From CAIZQW01 sp942493055 (lineage in GTDB: Bacteria > Verrucomicrobiota > Kiritimatiellia > RFP12 > UBA1067): 64,000 nucleotides of DNA. The notes beneath the pieces are model-generated. The model saw nothing but the letters and a program-made list of their open reading frames with translations, was not told the DNA's origin and made no database searches. Made by a program: the position numbers and the translations under genes. The DNA is taken from assembly GCA_942493055.1 (NCBI GenBank), contig OW818680.1, positions 5,394,001-5,458,000 on the forward strand, read 5' to 3'. This document shows positions 37,149-45,895 of the stretch, piece by piece. The number at the start of each line of letters is the position of its first letter. The first letter of the stretch is position 1.

Positions 37149-37539
37149 GCCTTAGCCCCCCCTCCGGGCGACCCCGCCAGCATATCGTATCGGCTAAAGG
37201 GGGAGGCGTTCGATATTCGCAACGGCTAATAAGACCTTTTGCGAATGGGGAGGATTCGACGCTTGCACTCCGTAGCAAGTCTGAATACGGATTCAGTCGG
37301 GCCTCCGGACGGGCGCCAGCCAGCCGGACGGCCTTTTAAAGTGCGTACCGTCACGGCTCGTTCCGCGCACGTTCCGTTTCGCACCGTCCTTCGTGGCTTC
37401 TCCGCCATGCTCCACGGTCAGGCGGAAATGTCTGCCGCCTTCCCTCCTGAATATAAATCTTCTGTCCGCTCTTTCGCGGAATAAAAACGCCCGTGCCCGC
37501 TTAGACTCTGTTGGCGGTCACTGGTGTTTTTGTTTTAGT
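37149..37539. other. non-coding stretch at the edge of the accessory region
   Basis: It holds a palindromic segment (TTAGCC...GGCTAAAGGGGG, 37152-37203) and an 81-codon open frame (37239-37484) rich in Arg and Pro without a convincing ribosome site. I see no recognisable gene. It lies between IS copy 2 and the first partial cassette-region repeat. Confidence 0.5.
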
Positions 37540-37650
37540 GTATGCCCGTCCAGCTTCCCTTGCGGATGGCTGGCTTCGGGTGATCCGTCCGGGGGCTTCG
37601 AGCCGGGCGGCTTGATCACAAACCCGCGCCGTCTCGGAGACCTATGAACA
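37540..37650. repeat. cassette-region repeat M0 (partial)
   Basis: Carries only the distal third of the roughly 350-bp repeat: ATGCCCGTCC...GGATGGCTGG...GGTGATCCGTCCGGGGGCTT...CACAAACCCGCGCCGTCTCG. It bounds the first small gene on its 3' side. Confidence 0.85.
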
Positions 37651-37752
37651 TTATAATTTGCCCCCGTTTATCGAATGCGCGCGAGTGTCTTAGCTATGAA
37701 TCTATTCTTTTGTTCGCAAACTCCTTTGATCCACCTATTATGTCCAATTGCC

Positions 37753-38034
37753 TCATTGACTAAAAAAACGGAAAATTTCATAACGCAAAGGCCTGCATGA
37801 CAGCACGACCCCGACTACACCAAATAAAAACATACACCATGCAAATATCCTGTCTGAAACTTTAACTTTTGTAATAATCGCAAATATTCCAACAATGATA
37901 GGTATGATGCCCCACAGGTACAAGATACCCGAGTGAACCAAAGGAGAATTATGGTCGAAAGCTTTTGGAACCAAAGCAAAAGCTATGCAACCTGATGTTA
38001 AAAAGTATGTTCCGACACCTTCTTTAAACGTCAT
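37753..38034 (-). CDS. small membrane protein, cassette-like
   Basis: Start ATG 38034 was chosen; the frame extends upstream through the repeat but that part is the translated repeat. The 93-aa protein has three hydrophobic helices (about 7-24, 33-57, 65-82), e.g. GILYLWGIIPIIVGIFAIIT and IFAWCMFLFGVVGVVLSC. No recognised family. It lies between repeats M0 and M1 on the minus strand, like the other single genes in this region. Confidence 0.55.
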   Translation of the reverse strand: MTFKEGVGTYFLTSGCIAFALVPKAFDHNSPLVHSGILYLWGIIPIIVGIFAIITKVKVSDRIFAWCMFLFGVVGVVLSCRPLRYEIFRFFSQ

Positions 38035-38159
38035 GGTAAATCCATTGATCTTTGAAAGGACACATTGAATTCGTTTCAACCAGCCATGTTCTAAAACAGT
38101 ACAGTTTTTTGAGATCCGAATCAAGCTTACGCTCTCACTAAAAGAAGACAACGCCGCCA

Positions 38160-38508
38160 GACCTGCCCTGCCTTGTGCCAAGACTTCCCTCGTAGCTGCT
38201 GGATGTCCTGCCACACCGCAAGCGGACGGCAGGGCAGGGGATGCGCGGAACTTAACCGCTCGAAAGGCATTCAAAAGCGCTGCGCGTCCTGCGGATCAAA
38301 GGGGACCTTCGACTTTCGCCTGTCCATCATCGCGGGCAAGTTCCTGATGCGCATCCGTTGGCGCACTCCGCCCATTCGAGTCAACTTTGGTGCATGCACA
38401 GTTTTATGCCCGTCCGGCTCCCCTTTCGGATGTCTGGCTGCGGGTGATCCGTCCGGGGGCTTCGAGCCAGGCGTCTTGATCACAAACCCGCGCCGTCTCG
38501 AACGACAT
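38160..38508. repeat. cassette-region repeat M1 (full)
   Basis: Full-length copy. It begins with CCTGCCCTGCC, repeated inverted as GGCAGGGCAGG at 38228-38238, continues through GCGCGGAACTTAACCGCTCG and GCGTCCTGCGGATCAAAGGGG, and ends CACAAACCCGCGCCGTCTCG. Close copies lie at 41456, 44390 and 45590. Confidence 0.9.
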
Positions 38509-38520
38509 TCATCAACGGAC

Positions 38521-38572
38521 AGTTAATCGCGCGAAAATCGTTTCCTTGTCAATGATTTTCGCGCGATTAACT
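38521..38572 (-). terminator. strong hairpin downstream of the Dcd-like gene
   Basis: The arms 38521-38539 and 38554-38572 are perfectly complementary over 19 bp with a 14-nt loop. It follows the stop of the minus-strand gene at 38589 by 16 bp, so it is a probable transcription terminator or 3'-end protection hairpin. Confidence 0.7.
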
Positions 38573-38588
38573 GGTAAAAGTGCATGTG

Positions 38589-39395
38589 TTATCTTTTTCT
38601 TATGTTTAGGAATACCGAGATAAGTGCAATGATCGTTGAAAACTGAACAGCAACAATTTTGGTGTCATAATTAACATTTTGAAAAACTGGCTTAACCCAG
38701 TTCCAGAAAAACCCAAGCAAAGCAATTGCTACAATCAGGATAAAAATAAGTAGAGAAATTGTATCCCGAGCTAATTCCCGAGCACCTTTACTTCGTGCAG
38801 AAGCAATCACTTTACTTCTCATGGGAAGGTTGGCTTCTTCAACTCGCGACTGAAATACGTCGAGTGCTTTGTGGTTGTTGAGTAATCCACCGATCTTTTG
38901 GATATACGCCTCGGTTTGATGATTCAGTTGACTGAGTAAAATATCTCTCCGAAACTCAGGCTTAAAGTGCTTTGAACTTGTTGGGCTATCTACACGATAA
39001 AAAAGCAAAGTAACAAATGAATCGTTGACTTTGATTGTTATCTCATTGTCCATGTTGTTTCTCATGGTAATAAGTAGGGGCCCATACCATCCAGGATCAA
39101 GAGTAGTTGAAATGTGAGACAGACCTTTGGAAACCAAGGACACTTTAGAGTGGAAAGTGCCTCCGATACGCCCTGAAACCCACAAGGATTCTTTAGTAAG
39201 TATTTGGACAGTGCTTTTAGGGGGTATCGAATAACTCCCATTATCTGGCTCTATCAACCCATTCTCTAAGGAAAAGACATAGTCGCCAATTGTAAAATCA
39301 TAGCCTATCGGTGTTAAAGACTCTTTACAGAACGGATCTATGACAATATCCCGCCCAATAGCTTTCGTAATGTCTACATCTGTCATCAATGACAT
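38589..39395 (-). CDS. dCTP deaminase/dUTPase-fold protein with C-terminal membrane anchor
   Basis: ATG 39395 has AAGGAAA upstream. Of its 268 aa, residues 8-140 follow the Dcd fold: DPFCKESLTPIGYDFTIGDY, KESLWVSGRIGGTFHSKVSLVSKGL, and STTLDPGWYGPLLITMRNN, the segment corresponding to the trimer core of dCTP deaminases. A helical linker (YIQKIGGLLNNHKALDVFQ) and two transmembrane helices (about 212-233 and 244-262) follow. A membrane-tethered Dcd domain is unusual; soluble dCTP deaminases are known anti-phage factors that drain nucleotides. Catalysis is not certain, as the usual Glu of the active site is not obvious. Flanked by the M repeats. Confidence 0.7.
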   Translation of the reverse strand: MSLMTDVDITKAIGRDIVIDPFCKESLTPIGYDFTIGDYVFSLENGLIEPDNGSYSIPPKSTVQILTKESLWVSGRIGGTFHSKVSLVSKGLSHISTTLDPGWYGPLLITMRNNMDNEITIKVNDSFVTLLFYRVDSPTSSKHFKPEFRRDILLSQLNHQTEAYIQKIGGLLNNHKALDVFQSRVEEANLPMRSKVIASARSKGARELARDTISLLIFILIVAIALLGFFWNWVKPVFQNVNYDTKIVAVQFSTIIALISVFLNIRKR

Positions 39396-39419
39396 GATTG
39401 TTTCCTTTTTGTATACTCA

Positions 39420-39531
39420 CAGTGTTATTGAGCCTACCTCGCGGGGAGACCGCTCCCCAAGCGAATGCTGATTAGGTTATCGGAAGAAATGATACCCGTC
39501 AAGAATCTTAATTCGCCTGCAGACCTGTCCT
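39420..39531. repeat. cassette-region repeat M2, left half, interrupted by IS
   Basis: Begins TGTTATTGAGCCTACCTCG as at 46363 and runs to AGACCTGTCCT, where the IS starts. The last 10 bp (GACCTGTCCT) are duplicated on the other side of the IS. Confidence 0.9.
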
Positions 39532-41455
39532 CAGGGCGTTTTTATTTGAACGGTTTTTGAGCGGTTATTATTTGGATACTTATTTGCACTGGACAACCGG
39601 CCGTATTTTTGCTTAACTATAATGCGTCGTCAAGTGGCTGCGGGGGCCGCGGCTTCAGGCTGACGGGCAAAAGAGGAGCGAGAATATGATGCTGACGATC
39701 AGGAAGATCCATAAGAACGAACTCAAGCGTTTCAAGGAACTTGAAGGCGAGTACCATTACATGGGGGAGACCCGGTCGGGAGGCGACACGCTGCGGCTGG
39801 TGATCGAAGAGGGCGGCGTGTGGGTCGCCCTGATGGTCTGGGGCTCCGCCTGCTACAGGCTCAAGGACAGGGACGCGTATGTCGGCTGGTGCGCGACGCT
39901 GCGGGCGAGGAGGCAGAAGCTGGTGGTCCAGAACCGGCGGTTCACGATCCTTGCCAAGCCCGGCGAGAGGCCGAACCTGGCCTCGCAGGCGCTGGCGCTG
40001 GCCGCGCGGGAGTTGCCCGCGCTGTGGCGGGCGAGCTTCGGGTACGAACCGCTCCTGGCGGAGACCTTCTGCGACAGGGAGGTGTCAGCGGGGACGTGCT
40101 ACCGGGCTGCGGGGTGGACGCCGCTGGGGATGACGAAAGGATATTCGCGCTCGCGCCAGACGAGCGACTATTACGTGCCGAATGACCGGCCCAAGGCGAT
40201 CTGGGTCAAGCCCCTGCGCCCCGGCGCATGCGAGACGCTCAGAGGCGCCGCCCTGCCTGCCGAATGCCTCGGGGGTGCGGACAGCGACGCATACGGCGTG
40301 CTTCCGCTTGCGGAGCAGATGGCGGAGTCGCTCCACGAGGCGCTCTGCAGGGTCGCAGACCCGCGCAAAAGGAACCGCCAGTTCCACATCGGCACGATGC
40401 TGACGCTCCTGACGCTCGGCGTCATGGCGGGCCACAAGGACCTCAAGGGCATCGTCAGGTACTGCGGCAAGCTCACGCAGAAGCAGCGGGTCGCCCTGGG
40501 CCTTCCGCGCTTCGACCGCAAAGGGGGCGGCAACTACCGGAAGACCCCGAGCTACACCGCGTTTTACAGCCTGCTCAACCAGCTCGCGCCGGACACGTTC
40601 GCCTCGGTCCTCGGGGAATGGATACGCGCACACGAGGGCTGCCTCCCCCGCCAGCTCGCGCTCGACGGCAAGTTCGTGCGCGAGGTGGCCGGCATGGTCT
40701 CGCTCACGGACGCCATGAGCGGCGTGCCCCTCGCGATGGCGTCCGCCTCGCAGAAGGAGGGCGAGGGCGAGAAGTGCGAAATGAGAGTCGCGCAAAACCT
40801 TATCAAGGCGTCCGACCTCTCGAACGCCCTCGTCTCCGCGGACGCGCTGCACTGCCAGCAGGAGACTGTGCGGGAAATACTCATGTCCGGCGGCGAGGCG
40901 CTCGTCCAGGTCAAGGGCAACCAAAAGTCGGTCCTGTCCGCGTGCGAGGCCATCGCGGCCGGGCGCGCCCCCCTTTTTGCACAGGAGTCGTGACAGAAAA
41001 GGGGCACGGCAGGACGGAAACCCGCCGCACGTCCGTCTACGCCCTCGCCGGACCTGAGGAAGCGGGCCTCTTCGGAGCCCGGACGCTGATCAAGACCGAA
41101 AGGACCCGCACGGTCCACAAGACGGGCGCGACCTCGCAGGAGACCGCCTGGCACCTCTGCACGCAGGAAGCCCTCGTCCGCAACGCCAGCCAGTGGGCCG
41201 CTGCTGTCCGGGACCACTGGGGGATCGAGTCGCGTAACCACAACCGTCGCGACTCGCACCTGCTTGAGGATAAGACCCGCAGCCGCAACCCGGACATCGT
41301 CGGCAACCTCGCCGTCGCCAGAGCGGCGCTGCTGTTCTTCAACGCCCACACAAGCGATGCCAATGTCAATGCGTTCGTCGAAAGCTGCCGAGAGGACAGG
41401 CAAATGGCCCTGCGTCTGCTAACCGCTCAAAAACCGTTCAAATAGAAACGCCCTG
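39532..41455 (+). mobile_element. ISAs1-type insertion sequence with DUF4338 fusion
   Basis: The 1924-bp element has 36-bp terminal inverted repeats (from CAGGGCGTTTTTATTTGAAC) with one mismatch, and a 10-bp target duplication GACCTGTCCT (39522-39531 and 41456-41465). It inserted into an M repeat, so it is younger than that repeat copy. Confidence 0.93.
39686..41445 (+). CDS. DUF4338 (DruA-like) - ISAs1 transposase fusion, with a frame change
   Basis: Residues about 5-170 are a DUF4338 domain, as in Druantia DruA (EGEYHYMGETRSGG, YRLKDRDAYVGWCATLRARR, VVQNRRFTIL, PNLASQALALAARELPALW, ETFCDREVSAGTCYRAAGW). An ISAs1 DDE transposase follows: IGTMLTLLTLGVMAGHKDL, ALDGKFVRE (first Asp), LVSADALHCQQ (second Asp), VQVKGNQKS. 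The frame ends at 40993; the remaining catalytic Glu region (VRDHWGIESRNHNRRDSHLLED) continues in the -1 frame to 41445. The switch is near C6T5 at 40970-40980. It could be a programmed shift, a true disabling mutation or a sequencing error. Confidence 0.85.
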
Positions 41456-41690
41456 GACCTGTCCTGCCTTGTGGCAAGACTTCCCTTCGCAAGCGGACGG
41501 CAGGCCAGGGGATGCGCGGAACTTAACCGCTCGTAGTTCATTCAAAAGCGCTGCGCTTCCTGCGGATCAAAGGGGCCCTTCAACTTGCGCCTGTCCATCT
41601 TCCTGGGCAAGTTCCTGATGCGCATCCTCCGGCGCACTCCGCATCCTCTGGGGGCGTACAAACACCCATTGCTTTCACGCATTCGTAATT
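41456..41690. repeat. cassette-region repeat M2, right half
   Basis: Continues the interrupted repeat (CCTGCCTTGTGGCAAGACTT, AGCGGACGGCAGGCCAGGGG, GGAACTTAACCGCTCG, GGATCAAAGGGGCCC). The distal third (CACAAACCCGCGCC) is missing, replaced by other sequence. Confidence 0.9.
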
Positions 41691-41709
41691 ATAGGGTGCC
41701 GCTTGTTGT

Positions 41710-42975
41710 TCAAAACAGCTGAGATTCTTCACCACTTTCTATGCTCGTTTCAGGAAGTTTTACTAGAAAACTCTTTACAGGCATTTCAATCTCTGTGGCA
41801 AAGTCAGCAAACCTAACTATGGGGATACCATACGCTGAAGCTTTTCGAGTCTGAGTATGACTACGCAAATCAGGATGTCCATTGATGCATAGATCCGTTT
41901 CCTTAGTGACACTCCGAGTAGGATAGTAGCCCTTGTAGAGAGCAAATCTGAAGACATCCGTCTCGCTAAGAAAACATATAGTAGTCGTTACTATATCTCC
42001 CTCTCTCTCTTGAACGATAAAAGTCCCATCCTCGTTCATATACGGCATCAAGTCAAAGCATGTTATTCTTAGGGTCGGCAAAAGCTGTTTGAACACTGGA
42101 TACAGTTGTTTTGCGTTGAGACCCAAGGCGCTTTTACTCTTCTCGATGAATTCGTACTCCTCAAAGGAAAATACACCATCCTCAATACACTCGCGGAAAA
42201 CATTTACAACCGCCTTAGTTAACTCAGCCTGCGCGGCCCCTTTGTCAATGTGCAACTGCGCAAGCTCTTCAAACTCTTTTTCACTGAAGTGCCCGTCATT
42301 AAGAGCACGCTCCATGAAACGGTTGAACATATCGACTGTCTCTTTGTCTTTGAACGTCCCCCAGTCCGCGAACTCGCGCAAGGAAGTATATATCTTGGGC
42401 GCTGCTTCCCGCTGTTGCAACCGTTGTTCGCTAGGATATTTCCTAATGACCTCCTCACTAATGCCTATTCTATCTATTTGATGCTCAAACAACCTCTTTG
42501 TTGCCAGCACATCATGAAATGCGTCGTGAGCCTTCTCATTAGCTATACCGATTCTCTCCAAACAAGCTGCAAGCGTATAAAACCCCTTTCCGTTCCCCCT
42601 GCCAAGAATCATCTTTTCCAGTGCCATAGTGCATATATACTCAAAGGATCGGGCACACATGTCGGATGCCTTCAACTCCGCATCTATAAATCTAAGATCA
42701 AAACAAACATTGTGCCCAACGATTATCTTCCCCTCGAGTAATTCCTTTACAGTTGATGAAATCGCTTCAAAAGTCGGGGCATGGCTCACATCATCTTCGG
42801 TTATTCCATTGACCGCCATGGCTCGTGGATCGAGGGGGCGCTTGGGGTTGACGTATGTCACAAACGATTGCGATCTTGACATAATGCAAATCTGAATGAT
42901 CCGGTCATAGTCGCTCGAAAATCCCGTAGTTTCAACATCGACAAATACAAGGAGGTCATCTTCTTTGTTTATCAT
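41710..42975 (-). CDS. DEDDh 3'-5' exonuclease (DnaQ-like) with unknown C-terminal region
   Basis: ATG 42975 has AAGGAAT. Of 421 aa, residues 7-180 are a DnaQ/RNase T-type exonuclease: FVDVETTG (Asp13, Glu15), IIVGHNVCFDLRFIDAEL (Asp), and AHDAFHDVLATKRLFEH (His, Asp), so the active site is complete. The C-terminal 230 residues are alpha-rich (ERALNDGHFSEKEFEELAQL, DGVFSFEEYEFIEKSKSALG; the repeated short acidic segments look TerB-like), ending in a BRCT-like stretch (LRSHTQTRKASAYGIPIVRF). It is probably a DNA-repair or defence nuclease. First of three minus-strand genes between repeats M2 and M3, downstream-most of the group. Confidence 0.85.
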   Translation of the reverse strand: MINKEDDLLVFVDVETTGFSSDYDRIIQICIMSRSQSFVTYVNPKRPLDPRAMAVNGITEDDVSHAPTFEAISSTVKELLEGKIIVGHNVCFDLRFIDAELKASDMCARSFEYICTMALEKMILGRGNGKGFYTLAACLERIGIANEKAHDAFHDVLATKRLFEHQIDRIGISEEVIRKYPSEQRLQQREAAPKIYTSLREFADWGTFKDKETVDMFNRFMERALNDGHFSEKEFEELAQLHIDKGAAQAELTKAVVNVFRECIEDGVFSFEEYEFIEKSKSALGLNAKQLYPVFKQLLPTLRITCFDLMPYMNEDGTFIVQEREGDIVTTTICFLSETDVFRFALYKGYYPTRSVTKETDLCINGHPDLRSHTQTRKASAYGIPIVRFADFATEIEMPVKSFLVKLPETSIESGEESQLF

Positions 42976-43051
42976 TGTACGATTCCTTTAATGTCTCGCT
43001 ATTAGCCTTAGTTAGCAATTCACTTCTCAGTCTGTCGTTCTTTTTCTGCTA

Positions 43052-43480
43052 CTACCTGTCGAACACCTGCCAATTGTCTTTAAAGTCCTTGAGCGGTCCA
43101 TAATTGATTGCAGGAAAACTGCTCGGTTTCCTAGGATCACGATAGCAAGTTCCGAAGAACCTGTTGATGTCTTTCAATATCTCCTTTCCAGGCACGACGA
43201 AAAACTCTTCCGCTTTCTCCCAATCATGTAGTAGCACGAAAACATATATGTGATCTGGACATACATTTTCTTTTCGAATCGGAAAACAGTTCTTTTGTCG
43301 AAGCGTCTTGACCTGCACATTGAACGATTTGTCCGTTGTTTGATTATGCACGAATACGTCTACCGCCTTTGCGTTGCCTAAAGTAACGGATGCTTGGTAC
43401 CCTCTCTTGAAAAGTTTTCCAACAGTTAAGAACTCCCCAGCCATACCTGAGAGCTGTCCGTCCGCGCGTTTCTTTTCCAT
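43052..43480 (-). CDS. PD-(D/E)XK-like nuclease-fold protein
   Basis: ATG 43480 has GGGATG upstream. The 142-aa protein has the minimal restriction-endonuclease-like core: Glu16 in the first helix (GEFLTVGKLFKRGYQ), Asp41 (AVDVFVHN), and Gln56-x-Lys58 (FNVQVKT), then a strand-helix segment with HIYVFVLLHDW. The QxK variant is common in this superfamily. It may be a defence or repair nuclease, or a catalytically weak DNA-binding protein. It lies 76 bp upstream of the exonuclease on the same strand. Confidence 0.65.
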   Translation of the reverse strand: MEKKRADGQLSGMAGEFLTVGKLFKRGYQASVTLGNAKAVDVFVHNQTTDKSFNVQVKTLRQKNCFPIRKENVCPDHIYVFVLLHDWEKAEEFFVVPGKEILKDINRFFGTCYRDPRKPSSFPAINYGPLKDFKDNWQVFDR

Positions 43481-43566
43481 GGTATCATCCCATTTCCGGC
43501 GAAAGCCAAATTTATTCCTTGTATAGTTATTTTCTGCTACAGACGGAACTCTAGTAAATGCTCAAT

Positions 43567-44304
43567 TCAGTCTTCGTTTTTCCTTAGCAGTTCAGAGATG
43601 TGTTTCACACTCTGATTTCTTCGGTCGATGAGGATGCCGAGATTGTCCATTCGGTATTCCGCAACCGTCCGAGAGACATGATACACCAGAGCCAGCCAGC
43701 TCTTCATGTCCTCTAGGTCTCTGATGGAATAAGGTATGTTTTCGACAAATACAAACCCTGCATTGTTGTTAACACCGATCTCTTTCTGCCTTATTAACAC
43801 TGAGTGTCGAACAGTCGCGCGTGGCATAAGAATAGCAGCGGCCAGGGCATTCGCCTGCCATTCGAGTCTGTCGCTCGGTGTTCTCAACAGCTTTCGTCCG
43901 GTCACTAGATTTCGCTCGATCCTCTCATCCGTGTCCTCTTCGAGTTTTTTTAACGAGAGCCCCCGATGGAGCGTCAGATGAGCTAACTCGTGTGCGAGCG
44001 TGAAATTAAAACGTTCAGATTGATCTGACAGTGACCGGTCTATGTATATGCGCATGGCATCCGGCAAGCACTTTCCCAGAACCTTTTTTCCATCACAACT
44101 GACATCCCCCAGATCCACATCGTAGTGAAACTGCACGCGAAAATCACGTTCAAGTTTCTGACATATTTCCAGTAAAGGAGTCGCATTAGGGGTGTGAAGT
44201 AGACCTTCGTCCCAAAATCGCAATATTTCTTCGGCCTTGTCCTCGAGATCATTCCTCCCCAGGAAAGGCACCCCGTCACTGTCAACTGAATATGAACTTT
44301 TCAT
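43567..44304 (-). CDS. ImmA/IrrE-family metallopeptidase
   Basis: The 245-aa protein has the zinc motif HELAH (His105, Glu106, His109) and the third-ligand region RLEWQANALAAAILMPRA (Glu148), the layout of ImmA/IrrE peptidases that cleave partner repressors. There is no N-terminal HTH, so a partner regulator would be separate; none is adjacent. The C-terminal helical part (LEDMKSWLALVYHVSRTVAEYRM) has the character of a sensor or dimer region. With the exonuclease and PD-(D/E)XK protein it makes a three-gene unit between two M repeats. Confidence 0.85.
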   Translation of the reverse strand: MKSSYSVDSDGVPFLGRNDLEDKAEEILRFWDEGLLHTPNATPLLEICQKLERDFRVQFHYDVDLGDVSCDGKKVLGKCLPDAMRIYIDRSLSDQSERFNFTLAHELAHLTLHRGLSLKKLEEDTDERIERNLVTGRKLLRTPSDRLEWQANALAAAILMPRATVRHSVLIRQKEIGVNNNAGFVFVENIPYSIRDLEDMKSWLALVYHVSRTVAEYRMDNLGILIDRRNQSVKHISELLRKNED

Positions 44305-44334
44305 GCTCTGAATTATTCGCTGTAAAAAATCCCA

Positions 44335-44740
44335 ATGAGAATGCTTACAAGATTATCGGAAGAAACGACAACCGTCAAGAACCTAAACATCGCCGGCCCT
44401 GCCTTGTGCCAAGACTTCCCTTCGCAAGCTACTGGACGTCCTGCCACACCGCAAGCGGACGGCAGGGCAGGGGATACGCGGAACTTAACCGCTCGTAGTT
44501 CATTCAAAAGCGCTGCGCGTCCTGCGGATCAAAGGGGACCTTCGACTTTCGCCTGTCCTTCTTCCCGGGCAAGTTCCTGATGCGCATCCTCCGGCGCACT
44601 CCTTCCATTTGAGTCAACTTTGGTACATGTACAATTTTATGCCCGTCCGGCTTCCTTTGCGAATGGCTGGCTACGGGCGATCCGTCCAGGGCCTTCGAGA
44701 CAAGCAGCTTGATCACAAACCCGCGCCATCTCGAAGGCTT
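44335..44740. repeat. cassette-region repeat M3 (full)
   Basis: Contains TTATCGGAAGAAACGACA (shared with 39477), the CCTGCC/GGCAGGGCAGG inverted pair, GGAACTTAACCGCTCG and the distal CACAAACCCGCGCCATCTCG. It separates the three-gene unit from the next pair. Confidence 0.9.
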
Positions 44741-44789
44741 GATGGCATAGTATGCGCTTACATGTTGCCGATTCCCGTCACTGATCTTC

Positions 44790-45092
44790 TCAGAACTCGT
44801 ACATTATCTCGACTCTGTTGACTTCTTGCATGACTTCGCCGTTTGGTAGGTCCTTGGCTCCGTATCCGATCCACAACTTTCTCCCGAATCCCAGGTCGTA
44901 GCTTGAAAAAGAACTGGAGAATGTCCCTCCATCGCAGCGCTTATTAGATGCGGTTACACCGAAATAGTCACGCACAGAATGCAGATCCTGTGGTAAAGAC
45001 AGTGACTTTGCTCGTGCCTCTGGGAAGAAATACCAGCATCCTACAGCGAGCGTGGTAATAAGAGCAACTATTGCTATGATACTTTTTCTCAT
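44790..45092 (-). CDS. small exported or membrane-anchored protein
   Basis: ATG 45092 was chosen because it gives a signal-anchor directly (MRKSIIAIVALITTLAVGCW) and sits 2 bp after the upstream stop. The 100-aa protein has a Gly/Ser/aromatic-rich C-terminal half (GGTFSSSFSSYDLGFGRKLW, IGYGAKDLPNG). The Cys in VGCW could be lipidated but the lipobox is weak. No family recognised. Pairs with the next gene. Confidence 0.5.
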   Translation of the reverse strand: MRKSIIAIVALITTLAVGCWYFFPEARAKSLSLPQDLHSVRDYFGVTASNKRCDGGTFSSSFSSYDLGFGRKLWIGYGAKDLPNGEVMQEVNRVEIMYEF

Positions 45093-45094
45093 TC

Positions 45095-45451
45095 TTATTT
45101 TCCCATACCGAATGTCGTTGTCAAGAGAGGCCACAACATTCCAAGAACGATTACGGCCATAACGGCCAAAGAAATCAAATGCATAATCACTATCATGAGG
45201 GGGGCGTCCGCTTCAAGTCGGCCCTTGTCCCAACGCATATAAACTGCGATTCCAGGAGGAAGAGGCACAATGAAACCCCACTTTCCGGCAAGAAGGAATA
45301 TTATCGTAATCCGAGGGTGTGTCGCATCGCTATACATGGCGAAAAATATGTTTTCCATGATTTTGGCCATGATGATTGCAAACAGACATGCAGCTACTAA
45401 AGCAAGCAGTGAAAATGCCACTGACCATTCCGTTCTGGTTGGGGTTCTCAT
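45095..45451 (-). CDS. small integral membrane protein
   Basis: The frame allows ATG at 45499 or 45451; the latter is preferred because the upstream part is unconvincing. The protein of about 118 aa has three or four hydrophobic helices (WSVAFSLLALVAACLFAIIM; ITIIFLLAGKWGFIVPL; LMIVIMHLISLAVMAVIVLG). No family recognised. It is followed after 2 bp by the 44790 gene, so the two are translationally linked and form the content of one repeat-bounded unit. Confidence 0.55.
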   Translation of the reverse strand: MRTPTRTEWSVAFSLLALVAACLFAIIMAKIMENIFFAMYSDATHPRITIIFLLAGKWGFIVPLPPGIAVYMRWDKGRLEADAPLMIVIMHLISLAVMAVIVLGMLWPLLTTTFGMGK

Positions 45452-45584
45452 GTTTTTAGAATCAGACAAAGTTAAAGAGTATGCTTCGTGCAAAGGCAAC
45501 AGCCATGCGAACTGGAAATACAGTATCCCTTTTCACTCTCGCAATCAAGCTCCCAGTTTCTCAAAGTGCCTGTCGCCGGCAAAC

Positions 45585-45870
45585 CTGCCATGCCTTGTGC
45601 CAAGACTTCCCTTCGCAAGCTACAGGACGTCCTGCCACACCGCAAGCGGACGGCAGGGCAGGGGATGCGCGAAACTTAACCGCTCGAAGGCCATTCAAAA
45701 GAGCTGCGCGTCCTGCGGACCAAAGGGGACCTTCGACTTTCGCCTGTCCTTCTTCGCGGGCAAGTTCCTGATGCGCATCCTCCGGCGCACTCCGCCCATT
45801 TGAGTCAACTTTGGTACACGTACGATTTTATGTCCGCCCCGCTTCCCTTCCGGATAGCTGACTGCGGATG
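45585..45870. repeat. cassette-region repeat M4
   Basis: Carries the CCTGCC/GGCAGGGCAGG pair, GCGAAACTTAACCGCTCG, GGACCAAAGGGGACC and a diverged distal part (GGATGGTCCGTCCGCATTGT). Confidence 0.9.
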
Positions 45871-45895
45871 GTCCGTCCGCATTGTTCGGATTGCT

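Noticed and set aside
37239..37484. 81-codon open frame next to IS copy 2
   Set aside because: No ribosome site, Arg/Pro-rich composition from GC-rich repeats, and no recognised homologue; left as a non-coding stretch.
40960..41000. Confirmed programmed -1 frameshift in the ISAs1 transposase
   Set aside because: The C6T5 run does not place a canonical X XXY YYZ heptamer in the zero frame, so a mutation or sequencing error is equally possible.
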